A stretch of 64,000 nt of DNA from Streptomyces sp. CB01881 (GTDB taxonomy: Bacteria > Actinomycetota > Actinomycetes > Streptomycetales > Streptomycetaceae): the NCBI RefSeq assembly GCF_002953255.1, contig NZ_CP026498.1:6343321-6407320 (forward strand), written 5' to 3'. Below the pieces are notes generated by a model that was not told where the DNA came from, made no database searches, and was given only the letters and a program-made list of their open reading frames with translations. Every line of letters starts with the position of its first letter. Positions within the stretch are counted from its first letter, which is position 1. This document shows positions 18,721-26,954 of the stretch, one piece after another. The translations under genes and the position numbers were made by a program.

Positions 18721-19965
18721 ATGGACCGCAACAACCTGACGTACGTCCCGGCCCAGGTCCGGCGCGAGGACGGGCCGTTCGAGATCGTGGAGCGCAAGGG
18801 CCACGGTCACCCCGACACTCTGGCTGACGCGCTCGGCACGCACCTGTCCGCCGTGTACTCCCGGTACACCCGCGATCGCTTCGGCGCGGTGCTGCACCAC
18901 CAGTTCGACAAGACGGGCATCTTCGGCGGCCGCGTCGAGGTCGCGTTCGGCGGCGGTCGGATGCTGTCGCCGGTGCGGGTGCTGCTGTCCGGCCGGGCAT
19001 CGGGCTCCTTCGCCGGGGAGGAGATCCCCGTCCGCGACATGCTCATGGAGGCAGTCGGCGAGTTCTTCGCCGAGCGGTTCCCGATGCTGGACACCAAGCG
19101 GGACCTGCGGCTGCTGTACGAGGTGAGCCAGGGTGACAGCCCCGGCGGCGTCGGGGCCAAGGACGAGGCCAACGTCCGTAGCCGCTGGTTCGCTCCGCAG
19201 TCGCTCGCGGACCTGCCCGAGCTGTCCAAGCTCGCCTGCAACGACACGTCGTCCGGGTGCGCGTTCAGCCCGCCGACCGCGACGGAGCAGCTGGTGCTGG
19301 ATGTGGAGGGCGTCCTGGCCGGCGGCCAGCGGCCGGCGTGGCTGGGCAGCGACATCAAGGTGATGGCCCACCGCTTCGGCAACCGGGTCGACCTGACGTG
19401 CGCGGTCCCCCAGCTGTCCTCGTACGTCCCCGACGTCGCCACCTACGTCGCCAACCGGGAGGCCGCCCGGGAGACCCTGGCGCAGTACGTCGCCGAGCGG
19501 TACCCGCAGCTGGACGTGCGGCTGTGGCTGAACACCCGCGACGACGAGGACCGGCCGGAGCTGTACCTGACCTACACCGGCTCGTCCATCGAGACCGGCG
19601 ACGAGGGGCTGGTCGGGCGCGGCAACCGCTACGGCGGTCTGATCGCCGCGAACCGGCCCTACACGATGGAGGGCATCTCGGGGAAGAACCCGGTCTACCA
19701 CACGGGCCTGGTGTACTGCGTCGGCGCGGACCTGATCGCCAGCCTGGTGCACAGCGAACTCGGGCACGGCGCGGAGGTGATCCTCGTCGGCCAGAGTGGC
19801 CGGGAACTGGTCGACCCGTGGGCCGCCGTGGTGCGGGTCGAGCCGGCGGCTGACGGCCGGCCCGCGCCGGACGTCGAGCTCGTCGCGGACCTGGTGGACC
19901 GCGGCCTGGCCAAGCTGCCGGACAGCGTCGAGGACATCCTCGCCGGCGCCTACCGGATGCACTGA
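18721..19965 (+). CDS. Archaeal-type S-adenosylmethionine synthetase
   Basis: 414 aa, the length of the archaeal methionine adenosyltransferase family and unlike bacterial MetK. Typical segments are ERKGHGHPDTLADAL near residue 24, HHQFDKTGI, CNDTSSG, GNRYGGLI and SGKNPVYHTG. It would make S-adenosylmethionine, or a related sulfonium, from ATP. ATG 18721, GGAG eight bases upstream, 14 bases after the cyclase stop. No methyltransferase is encoded in this operon, so its role here is unclear; it may feed a downstream enzyme outside the window or use an unusual substrate. Confidence 0.92.
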   Translation: MDRNNLTYVPAQVRREDGPFEIVERKGHGHPDTLADALGTHLSAVYSRYTRDRFGAVLHHQFDKTGIFGGRVEVAFGGGRMLSPVRVLLSGRASGSFAGEEIPVRDMLMEAVGEFFAERFPMLDTKRDLRLLYEVSQGDSPGGVGAKDEANVRSRWFAPQSLADLPELSKLACNDTSSGCAFSPPTATEQLVLDVEGVLAGGQRPAWLGSDIKVMAHRFGNRVDLTCAVPQLSSYVPDVATYVANREAARETLAQYVAERYPQLDVRLWLNTRDDEDRPELYLTYTGSSIETGDEGLVGRGNRYGGLIAANRPYTMEGISGKNPVYHTGLVYCVGADLIASLVHSELGHGAEVILVGQSGRELVDPWAAVVRVEPAADGRPAPDVELVADLVDRGLAKLPDSVEDILAGAYRMH

Positions 19966-19970
19966 CCACG

Positions 19971-20801
19971 ATGACCAGCCGACCGGCCCGCCCCGCCTTC
20001 ACGCCAGCCGTCGATCAGGCCACCGGCGGCTACACCATGCCGCTGGACGTCCTGGCCCGGGCTGCGGGGCGGGCCGGTCTGCGGACCCTGGAGGTGCCCG
20101 CCTTCGCCGTGGACGCCTACCTGCAGCAGCACGGGCCAGCCGGGCTCGGCGCTCTCCTGGATCGCTGCGGGGTGCGTATCGGGCAGTTGTCCTGCGGCAG
20201 CGGCGTTCCGGCCGACCTGACCGTGCCCAGCGCCCAGTGGCCTGCGGCGGTGGCTGCTTGGCGGGGCGCGTGCCGCACCGCGCTGATGGTCGACGCCCGG
20301 CTGTCGGTGTTCGTCCCGCGCGCTGCGCAGGACTTGACGCTGGTGGCCGGGCGGCTGAGCGAGCTGTCGGCGGTGGCCGCGTCGGTGAGCCCCGGCCTCG
20401 TGGTCAGCGTCGAGATGCACACCCCGGTGCTGCTCGCCCACGCCGCGCGGCTTGTGGAGCTGGTGCCGGCGGCGCGGCTGCTGGTGGATGTGGCGGCGCT
20501 CGCGCTGGCCGGCCTCGACCCGGTGGCGCACGTGCGGGCGCTGCCCGCGGGCTCGGTGGGCTGGGTGCACTTGGCTGACCTGCCGCATCTCCCGGCACCC
20601 GGGGAGCGCCCTGAGCGGCTGCTACCCGGCCTCGGGTGCCTTCCCCTGCCTGCGGTCCTCGGCAGCCTGATGGAGGGCGGCTACAGGGGCCCAGTGTCGG
20701 TGGAGGTACCGGCGCCGTCCCCGGACAGGGGCCGGGTGGCCGCCGCCGGCTGCTGCTTCACCACCGGCCCGCTGGCCGGCTTCTTCGACCTCACCGAGTA
20801 G
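19971..20801 (+). CDS. Sugar phosphate isomerase/epimerase-like TIM barrel protein
   Basis: 276 aa. The layout fits the xylose-isomerase-like TIM barrel (AP_endonuc_2) family: alternating strands such as GLRTLEVPAF, VVSVEMH, ARLLVDVA, VGWVHLADLPH and GPVSVEV. In known members metal ligands sit at strand ends, here plausibly the E of VSVEMH, D of LLVDV, H of WVHLAD and the final E of SVEV. In an inositol-type pathway such proteins act as inosose isomerases or dehydratases. ATG 19971 lies five bases after the SAM synthetase stop. Confidence 0.82.
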   Translation: MTSRPARPAFTPAVDQATGGYTMPLDVLARAAGRAGLRTLEVPAFAVDAYLQQHGPAGLGALLDRCGVRIGQLSCGSGVPADLTVPSAQWPAAVAAWRGACRTALMVDARLSVFVPRAAQDLTLVAGRLSELSAVAASVSPGLVVSVEMHTPVLLAHAARLVELVPAARLLVDVAALALAGLDPVAHVRALPAGSVGWVHLADLPHLPAPGERPERLLPGLGCLPLPAVLGSLMEGGYRGPVSVEVPAPSPDRGRVAAAGCCFTTGPLAGFFDLTE

Positions 20802-20811
20802 GAGAGCACAG

Positions 20812-22770
20812 GTGGACATCGACCTGCGGTCCGCTCTGCGACTGGGCCGCGACGCCTTCGGTATCGCCGCCGAGTACGGCGAGAAGCTGGCCGGCGGCGC
20901 CAGCGCGAACTGGTCTGCCGCTGTGCATGAGAAGCAGGCCGGCGAGCCGCGATGGGTACTGCGGTGCTGCCTCCGCGACCCGCGCCCCGAGCGAATCGCC
21001 TTTCTGCAGGAGTTCGCGTCCGCCGCGCGCCGGTCCGGGCTTCCGGCGCCTGTCCCTCACCGGACTGTGGATGGCCGCTGGTGGACGGCCGACGACGACG
21101 GCCGCCCCTGGGTGCTGCTGTCCCACCTTCCCGGGGTGCCTCTGGCCGGATCCGCGATCACGGAGGCCGGGGCGGCATCGGCAGGCGCCCTGCTCAGCTC
21201 CTTGCATGCCCTGGACACGGGCCCGGCCGCGGGCGCTCCCGGCCCCGACTCCCCATGGGATGCCTGGCTGACCAGCCCCGAGGCGGCCTGGCAGGCAACC
21301 GAGCACGCGTGCGGACAGGACGCCGGCCTTCTACAGGCGTACGAGCCGTTCGTGGAGGCCCTGCGCCGAGCAGGCGCCCCGCTTGTGGAGCTGACCGACC
21401 GGAGCGTGACCCATGGCGACTTCCACGGGCACAACCTGCTGACCTGTTCCGGTCCGGCCGGACCGGTCAGCGCCGTCATCGACCTCGACGCCGTTGCCCT
21501 TCGGCCCAGGGCGTTCGACCTGGCGACGGCCATCTTGATGCTCGCCCGCACCGGCAGCGGGGACTACCGCCTCCAGCCGCACCTGGCGCGGGCGCTGCTG
21601 AGCGGCTACCAGCGGGGGGCCACCCGCCCGATCACGCACGCCGAGCACGCGGCCCTGTGGCCGGCCATGGTGCTGTCCCAGCTCCCGGACCCGGGGCACC
21701 TGGCAGCGCTGCGCCGACGCGGTCTGCCGCTACGGCAGGCCCTGGTCCGGCCGCTGGCGGCGCTGCAAGCGCTCGGGGCGCAGCGCCCGCTGGCGGCCGT
21801 TCCTCGGCCCCGACGGCCGCAGCCTGGTCGCCTGGTGCTCGGCTGCGACGGAGCGCAGGCTGCCGTCACCGGCCCCGGCGCCTTCCTGGACGCGCTCGCT
21901 GAGGCGTGCCGCCCGTGGCTGCGCGCTGCGGCCCCCGAGACAGCGCCGGACGGCATGTGGACGCTTCACGCCGAGGCCTCGGTCGGCAGGTCTGGGGCCG
22001 TGGTGGCTTCGCGGTCGGGTGCTGAGGTCCGCCGGGCCGGGCGGGCCCGAGAAGTCCGTGTGGCTCCGCCGACTGGCACCGGCGATGTTCTCGTTCCGGC
22101 CGTGCGGTTGCTGCGGGCGCTGATGCGGCGCCAGCTCGCCGCTTCGGGTGAGCTGTTCTTGGATGCGGCCGTGCTCGACCTGCGCGGGCGCGGCGTCGCC
22201 CTGGTCGGGGGTTCGTGCTCCGGCAAGACGAGCACCCTGATCAGCGCGCTGCACCGGCACCCGTCTCGGCTGGTCGCGAACGACGACGCTTCGGTGCGGC
22301 TGGTCGGTCCTGACGTCCAGGCTCGCGGATACCCCCGGGCCGTCGAGGTGCGGCGCGAGAGCCTGGTGCACCTGGGGTCCGCCGCCGGCCTGCTTGAGCA
22401 CGCTGCAGCCGGATCCGCCCCGGCCGGGCCGCTATACCTGACCGCGCCCGCCTTCGCGGCCGCTCTGGGCGTGCCAACCGCCGCGGCTGTGCGCCTGGAT
22501 GCCCTAGTCCTGCTCACGGCCTGGCCGTACCCACCGGCCCTGCGCCGCCTGGGCCCGGGCGAGGCCGCCGCGAGGATCAGCGCCCACCTCGCCCCGGCCG
22601 ACCCGTATGAAGGCTGGCTGGACCTCGATCTACCAGTGCCGGCGCCGCTCCCGCATGCCGCCGCGCGCCTGACCGCGACGCTGCCGGTGTGGGAGCTCGC
22701 CCAGCCGATCACCGCGCTCGCCGAGTCCGCTGACCTGCTCGCCACCCATGACCTCGGAGGACACCGATGA
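20812..22770 (+). CDS. Double kinase: APH-type phosphotransferase fused to HPr-kinase-like domain
   Basis: 652 aa. The N-terminal half is an aminoglycoside/choline phosphotransferase fold with Brenner motif HGDFHGHN (201-208) and the metal-binding DLD that follows (VIDLDAV). The C-terminal half carries a P-loop GGSCSGKTS (466-474) followed by LVANDD (487-492), as in HprK/P serine kinases and related small-molecule or peptide kinases. GTG 20812 has GGAG upstream; the stop overlaps the next start as ATGA. Fusion of two unrelated kinase folds suggests two phosphorylations on the pathway, or one domain acting in regulation. I know no characterised protein of this exact form. Confidence 0.88.
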   Translation: MDIDLRSALRLGRDAFGIAAEYGEKLAGGASANWSAAVHEKQAGEPRWVLRCCLRDPRPERIAFLQEFASAARRSGLPAPVPHRTVDGRWWTADDDGRPWVLLSHLPGVPLAGSAITEAGAASAGALLSSLHALDTGPAAGAPGPDSPWDAWLTSPEAAWQATEHACGQDAGLLQAYEPFVEALRRAGAPLVELTDRSVTHGDFHGHNLLTCSGPAGPVSAVIDLDAVALRPRAFDLATAILMLARTGSGDYRLQPHLARALLSGYQRGATRPITHAEHAALWPAMVLSQLPDPGHLAALRRRGLPLRQALVRPLAALQALGAQRPLAAVPRPRRPQPGRLVLGCDGAQAAVTGPGAFLDALAEACRPWLRAAAPETAPDGMWTLHAEASVGRSGAVVASRSGAEVRRAGRAREVRVAPPTGTGDVLVPAVRLLRALMRRQLAASGELFLDAAVLDLRGRGVALVGGSCSGKTSTLISALHRHPSRLVANDDASVRLVGPDVQARGYPRAVEVRRESLVHLGSAAGLLEHAAAGSAPAGPLYLTAPAFAAALGVPTAAAVRLDALVLLTAWPYPPALRRLGPGEAAARISAHLAPADPYEGWLDLDLPVPAPLPHAAARLTATLPVWELAQPITALAESADLLATHDLGGHR

Positions 22771-23744
22771 CCCCGCCGCCCCTAGCCGCCGACCACCACC
22801 CGCCCACCGAGCTCGCCCGCGTCGCGTTCACCGAGCTGACCGGAGAACGAGTGGAGCGCATCGCCCCCATCTCCCAGGGCTGGGGGCACCTGTCGTGGGC
22901 CGTGCGCACCAACAGCGGCCGCTACTTGATCAAGTCCGGCATCCGCCGCCCCCACCAGGCCGACCTGTACCGGCAGGTCACGGCGCAGCAGATCGCGGCG
23001 GCCAGCGGAGTCAGCACCCCGCTCGTCGTCGCCGTGGGAGCAGCCGACAGTCCGCTCCAGCGGCCCTGCTACGTGCAGACGTGGATCGAGGGCGCTGACG
23101 CGGCCACGATGCTGCCCCGCATGGACGCCCAGGAGACCGCCCGATTCGCCGGCGCCCTCGGCCGCCAGGTGGCCACCGTCCACCAGATTCCGGGACCGCG
23201 GTTCGCCGAGGACTGCGCCGCGACGACCACCTACCCCACGTGGCCTGCCGCCTGCCTCGCGCGCCTCCAGAAGCTGACAGCCGCGATCGAGGAGACCGCG
23301 GTCCTGCCGCCGGCCGTGCTGTACGCGGTCGCCGACCGCCTCACCGCGCTGGTCGGCCAGCTCGGCGAGAACGTCGTCCCCCGCCTGTCCCACCGGGACC
23401 TGTACCTGCCCAACACACTGATCACCAGCGGGAACGGCCAGGTCGCGATCCTGGACTGGGAGGCAGCGGCTTTCTACGACCCTGTGTGGGACTTCGTGAA
23501 GCTCGGCATGTGGGTGTTCGAGCGGCACCCTGAGCTGCGGGCGCCGTTCCTGGCCGGGTACACGGACGTCGCGCCGCTGCCGGACGGCTTCCACGAGCGA
23601 CTGATGATCTATCAGGGCATCGAGTACCTGGCGGGGTTCCCGTACTTCGGATCGGCGTGGCCCGACGACGGGATGCTGGCCGCCTTCCGGACCCTGCTGG
23701 CCGGATGGATGGACGCGCAGGGTCTCGACGGGGAGCGCCCGTGA
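22767..23744 (+). CDS. APH-family small-molecule phosphotransferase
   Basis: 325 aa. Kinase-like fold of the aminoglycoside phosphotransferase family: ATP-binding hairpin GWGHLSWAV with Lys in YLIKSG, catalytic loop SHRDLYLPN and metal-binding LDWEAA. It overlaps the preceding double kinase (ATGA) and the next SDR (GTGA), so expression is coupled. Together with the N-terminal half of its neighbour it gives the operon two APH-type kinases, consistent with phosphorylation of a hydroxylated ring or of a resistance-conferring site. Confidence 0.88.
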   Translation: MTPPPLAADHHPPTELARVAFTELTGERVERIAPISQGWGHLSWAVRTNSGRYLIKSGIRRPHQADLYRQVTAQQIAAASGVSTPLVVAVGAADSPLQRPCYVQTWIEGADAATMLPRMDAQETARFAGALGRQVATVHQIPGPRFAEDCAATTTYPTWPAACLARLQKLTAAIEETAVLPPAVLYAVADRLTALVGQLGENVVPRLSHRDLYLPNTLITSGNGQVAILDWEAAAFYDPVWDFVKLGMWVFERHPELRAPFLAGYTDVAPLPDGFHERLMIYQGIEYLAGFPYFGSAWPDDGMLAAFRTLLAGWMDAQGLDGERP

Positions 23745-24481
23745 CCGCCACCTCCCCCGTCGTGCTGGTTGCGGGAGGGAGCAGCGGCATCGGGGCCGGC
23801 GTCGTACGCCGGCTGCACGGTGACGGCTACCGGGTCCTGGCCACGTACCACCGGCATCCCGAGCGGGCCGAGGCGCTCGTTCAGGCTCTGGATCCGGACG
23901 GCCGGCGGCTCGCGTTCGTGCCCTCCGACCTCGCAGATCCGGCCGGGCCCGGGGCGCTGGTCGATGAAGCAGTGGAACGGTTCGGGCGCCTGGACGGTGT
24001 GGTGCACTGCGCGGCCACCATCGACACCACGCCGCTGGACGAGCTGACCTCCGAGGCCTTCGAACGTGTGCTGCGCACCAACGTCACCGCGGCGTTCCTG
24101 CTGCTGCGTGCGGCCGCCACCCGGACCACGATGAGCAGCGCCGTGGTGATCTCCTCGATCGCCGCGACCTACACCGGCCCCGACTCGGCCGCCTACGAGG
24201 CGTCGAAGGCCGCTCTGTCCATGCTCACCCGCTCCCTCGCCGACCACTACGCGCCCCGGGTCCGGATCAACGCGATCGCGCCCGGGGCCGTCGAGACGGA
24301 ACGCAGCCTCGCCGCCGAGGGCTTCCCCCGCGCGATGCTGCAGCGCCGCATCCCCCTGGGCCGGCTCGCCGAACCAGCCGACATCGCCGCCACCGCCGCG
24401 TTCCTCCTCAGCCCGGACTCCGCATACCTCACCGGGCAGGCCATCACCGTCGACGGCGGCCTGTCCCTCAAACTCACCTGA
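23741..24481 (+). CDS. SDR oxidoreductase (KR/FabG type)
   Basis: 246 aa. Classical short-chain dehydrogenase: GGSSGIG glycine motif near residue 12, NAD(P) region, catalytic Ser (VISSIAA), Tyr and Lys (YEASK), and C-terminal TGQAITVDGG. GTG 23741 overlaps the stop of the kinase before it. In an aminocyclitol scheme it would oxidise a ring alcohol to the ketone that the next gene product aminates; that order is inference from gene order. Confidence 0.92.
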   Translation: MTATSPVVLVAGGSSGIGAGVVRRLHGDGYRVLATYHRHPERAEALVQALDPDGRRLAFVPSDLADPAGPGALVDEAVERFGRLDGVVHCAATIDTTPLDELTSEAFERVLRTNVTAAFLLLRAAATRTTMSSAVVISSIAATYTGPDSAAYEASKAALSMLTRSLADHYAPRVRINAIAPGAVETERSLAAEGFPRAMLQRRIPLGRLAEPADIAATAAFLLSPDSAYLTGQAITVDGGLSLKLT

Positions 24482-24492
24482 CCGGAGGCGCC

Positions 24493-25791
24493 ATGATCAC
24501 CAACCACCCCGTCGGCGAGCAGGCCGCCGCCCGGCTGCGCCGTCTCGTTCCCGGCGGCGCCCACGCCTACAGCAAGGCGGCCGACCAGTGGCCGACCACC
24601 GCTCCGCCTCTCCTCGCTCGCGGCCAGGGCGCGTGGGTGTGGGACATGGACGGGCGCCAGTACACCGACTGGTTCGCCGGCCTGACGTGCTGCCCGCTCG
24701 GCCACGCGCACCCGGCGGTCACCGCCGCCATCACCGCCGCCCTTGAGCGCGGCACGGCGTTCCAACTGCCCGCCCACGCCGAACTAGCCGCCGCCGAGAC
24801 GTTCCTCGAGGTCGTCGCGCCCGACGACGAGATGGTGAAGTTCGCGAAGAACGGCTCCGACACCGTGGACGGCGCGCTGAAGCTCGCCCGGTACGCCACC
24901 GGACGGACGAAGGTCGCCCGGTGCGCCGAGCACCCGTTCTTCTCCACTGGGGACTGGTTCATCGGCACCACCGCCGCCAGCGGGGGCACCCACCCGGAGC
25001 CGGCCGCCCGCACCCTCGACTTCTCGTACAACGACCTCGGGTCCCTCGAGCGGCTGTTCGCGGAGGACGGCAAGGATCTGGCGGCCGTCATCCTGGAGCC
25101 GGTGCGGTTCACCCCGCCCGACCCGGGGTTCTTCCAGGCGCTGCGCCGCCTGTGCGACCGCCACGGGACCCTGCTGATCTACGACGAGACGGTGAGCGGG
25201 CTGAAGTGGCGGCTCGGCGGGGCCGGCCCCCTCACCGGGATACGGCCCGACCTGACCTGCTGGGGCAAGGGCATCGGCGGCGGCCTGCCGCTGTCCGCAC
25301 TGACCGGCGGCCGGGACCTGATGCAGTTGGGCGACCACGCCCGGCCTCAGGCCGGCCAGCCCCCGCTGTTCCTGCTCTCCACCACCCACGGCGCCGACAC
25401 CGCGAGCCTGGCCGCCATGGTCGCCACCGTCACCGAGATGGCCGCCGCCAACGCCATCGGCCGCGCACACGCCGCCGGCGCCGAGCTTCGCGGCATGGTG
25501 AATGCGATCCTCGCCGAGGAAGGTGTCGAGCAGTCCGTCCGGCTGGCCGGCTACGACTGCTTCCTGAACATCGAGACCGCCGAACCCGGGTTGAAGGCGC
25601 TGTTCCTCCAGGAGGCCGTCCGGGCCGGCGCCCTGGTCCGTGGGATCTTCTACCCCACCGCCGCCCACACAGCGGAGCACCTGGAGCAGACGGCGGTCGC
25701 AGTACACCGGGCCGCGCAGGTCTGCGGCCGGGCACTGACGGACGGCGCGGGGGCCGATCTGCTGCCGGTACCGGCGCGGCGTCCCCTCTGA
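24493..25791 (+). CDS. Class III PLP aminotransferase, glutamate-1-semialdehyde aminomutase-like
   Basis: 432 aa. Fold type I class III enzyme: PGGAHAYSK near residue 20, GGxx-type phosphate site (KNGSDTVDGALKLAR), aspartate in LIYDETVSG and the PLP lysine in CWGKGIGGGLPLSA (about residue 260). GSAM-like members in secondary metabolism transfer amino groups to keto sugars or cyclic ketones rather than making 5-aminolevulinate. Last gene of the plus-strand operon; GGAGGCGCC precedes ATG 24493. Ends seven bases from the convergent NUDIX gene. Confidence 0.92.
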   Translation: MITNHPVGEQAAARLRRLVPGGAHAYSKAADQWPTTAPPLLARGQGAWVWDMDGRQYTDWFAGLTCCPLGHAHPAVTAAITAALERGTAFQLPAHAELAAAETFLEVVAPDDEMVKFAKNGSDTVDGALKLARYATGRTKVARCAEHPFFSTGDWFIGTTAASGGTHPEPAARTLDFSYNDLGSLERLFAEDGKDLAAVILEPVRFTPPDPGFFQALRRLCDRHGTLLIYDETVSGLKWRLGGAGPLTGIRPDLTCWGKGIGGGLPLSALTGGRDLMQLGDHARPQAGQPPLFLLSTTHGADTASLAAMVATVTEMAAANAIGRAHAAGAELRGMVNAILAEEGVEQSVRLAGYDCFLNIETAEPGLKALFLQEAVRAGALVRGIFYPTAAHTAEHLEQTAVAVHRAAQVCGRALTDGAGADLLPVPARRPL

Positions 25792-25797
25792 GTGCCG

Positions 25798-26214
25798 CTA
25801 CCCGCGGGCGGCGCTGTGGCCGGCGCCGCCCGCGCGCAGCAGGGCCTCCACGCCGTCCGGGTACCACGGCATCCGCTGGCTGGCCTGCTCGACCGGCACC
25901 CAGGCGACCTCGGTCACGTCGTCGTCGTGCTTGCTGGCGGTCGGCTCGCCCGAGAGCAGTTGGGCACTGAACACGGTGAACACGTCGTGCAGGTCGTCCG
26001 TGATGCGCTCGCTGACGTCGACGATCCGCCGGGCCTCCACCACGACGCCGGCCTCTTCTTTGGCCTCGCGCTCGGCCGCCTCCGCCAAGGTCTCCCCTGG
26101 TTCGCGTCGGCCACCGGGCAGGCTCCAGCTGTCGTCGTTGCGCACCAGCAGGACGTTCTCGCCGTCGCTGTCGCTGATCAGCACGTAGGCCACATCGACG
26201 CGGTCCGCTGGCAT
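25798..26214 (-). CDS. NUDIX hydrolase
   Basis: 138 aa with a complete NUDIX box, GGRREPGETLAEAAEREAKEEAG (pattern G-x5-E-x7-RE-x2-EE-x-G, around residues 42-64, given here as its full span). ATG 26214 was chosen because AGAGGAAG lies five bases upstream; a longer start at 26238 has none. It would hydrolyse a nucleoside diphosphate derivative. Convergent with the aminotransferase, so it may belong with the cyclitol operon (clean-up or a nucleotide step) or be ordinary cargo. Confidence 0.93.
   Translation of the reverse strand: MPADRVDVAYVLISDSDGENVLLVRNDDSWSLPGGRREPGETLAEAAEREAKEEAGVVVEARRIVDVSERITDDLHDVFTVFSAQLLSGEPTASKHDDDVTEVAWVPVEQASQRMPWYPDGVEALLRAGGAGHSAARG
25804..25833. terminator. 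Possible bidirectional hairpin at convergent gene ends
   Basis: Eleven perfect base pairs (25804-25814 with 25823-25833) lie inside the last codons of the NUDIX gene and 12 bases after the aminotransferase stop. Confidence 0.45.
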
Positions 26215-26291
26215 CGTCGCTTCCTCTCGGTCGTGCACTCGATTGTTCCAGGGCTGGGCCCGTAGCGCGGCGCGGCGGGCCTCGGCGCTGG

Positions 26292-26327
26292 AACGGCCAC
26301 GGCCCCGAATACGGGGCCGTGGCCGTT
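26292..26327 (-). terminator. Terminator at the end of the minus-strand phage operon
   Basis: Fifteen perfect base pairs (26292-26306 with 26313-26327), six-base loop, 13 bases beyond the stop of the last minus-strand phage gene. It separates phage early genes from the NUDIX gene. Confidence 0.75.
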
Positions 26328-26340
26328 ATACCGTGCGGCC

Positions 26341-26502
26341 CTACGCGGGTGGGCGGGAATCCTCGTTCCTGCCGGGTTCCTGCTCTCGCGGCCCGTGGAC
26401 GTCCTCCCACGTGGGCCCGGTCGGGCAGTCGGTGAAGCACAGGACGCCGGCGGCGGCGCCGCAGTCCTCGCAAGGGTCGGGCACGAAGAGGTAGTCGGTC
26501 AT
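26341..26502 (-). CDS. Small Cys-rich phage protein
   Basis: 53 aa. Cysteines in CEDCGAAAGVLCFTDC could bind a metal ion like a zinc ribbon. The ATG at 26502 overlaps the stop of the preceding gene (ATGA), supporting translation. Short Cys-rich proteins of this type are common in streptomycete phages; the function is unknown. Confidence 0.65.
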   Translation of the reverse strand: MTDYLFVPDPCEDCGAAAGVLCFTDCPTGPTWEDVHGPREQEPGRNEDSRPPA

Positions 26503-26876
26503 GCGTTCCGTTCCTCGGGTGTCGAGTCGTGTGTGGGCGGGGGCGGTACTTCGACGAGTCGGCCGATCAAGGGGGCCATACGCAGCGCGAAGATCGCGCT
26601 GCCGTGGGCGTTGGCGAAGCCGCGGCAGATCGCGCCCTTCGTCCCGGGCGGGGCGAGGGCGGGTAGCGTCGAGTGGCAGACGATGTGCCCTCGGCGGGCC
26701 AGTGCTTCCTGGGCGAGCTGGCGCAGCCGTCCGGGGGCGAGGTGCATCAGGTTCCCCGGCCGGTAGATGCACGTGCCGCACAGGTCGGCGAGGACCCGGA
26801 CCTCCCCTGTGGCGGGGTCCGCGACGGCCGGCGCCGGGTCGTCGTCCGGCTCGGTGTGGGCTTCGCTGTACTTCAC
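26499..26876 (-). CDS. Hypothetical phage protein with four conserved-looking cysteines
   Basis: 125 aa. GTG 26876 is favoured by GGGGGA four bases upstream; a longer frame exists but lacks RBS. CGTCIYRPGN, HIVCHS and AICRGF place four cysteines that could hold zinc or an Fe-S cluster. Not recognised further. Overlaps the small Cys-rich gene downstream by four bases. Confidence 0.65.
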   Translation of the reverse strand: MKYSEAHTEPDDDPAPAVADPATGEVRVLADLCGTCIYRPGNLMHLAPGRLRQLAQEALARRGHIVCHSTLPALAPPGTKGAICRGFANAHGSAIFALRMAPLIGRLVEVPPPPTHDSTPEERNA

Positions 26877-26923
26877 GGTGTCCCCCTGGTTGTGGTCGAA
26901 AGGGCTGCGGGCCACGGCCAGGA

Positions 26924-26940
26924 CGGGCGCCAAACGCCCG
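26924..26940 (-). terminator. Short hairpin after the DUF4192 gene
   Basis: Six-bp GC stem (26924-26929 with 26935-26940), loop CCAAA, 15 bases past the stop; weak terminator candidate. Confidence 0.35.
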
Positions 26941-26954
26941 CCCCGGCCGGACGG

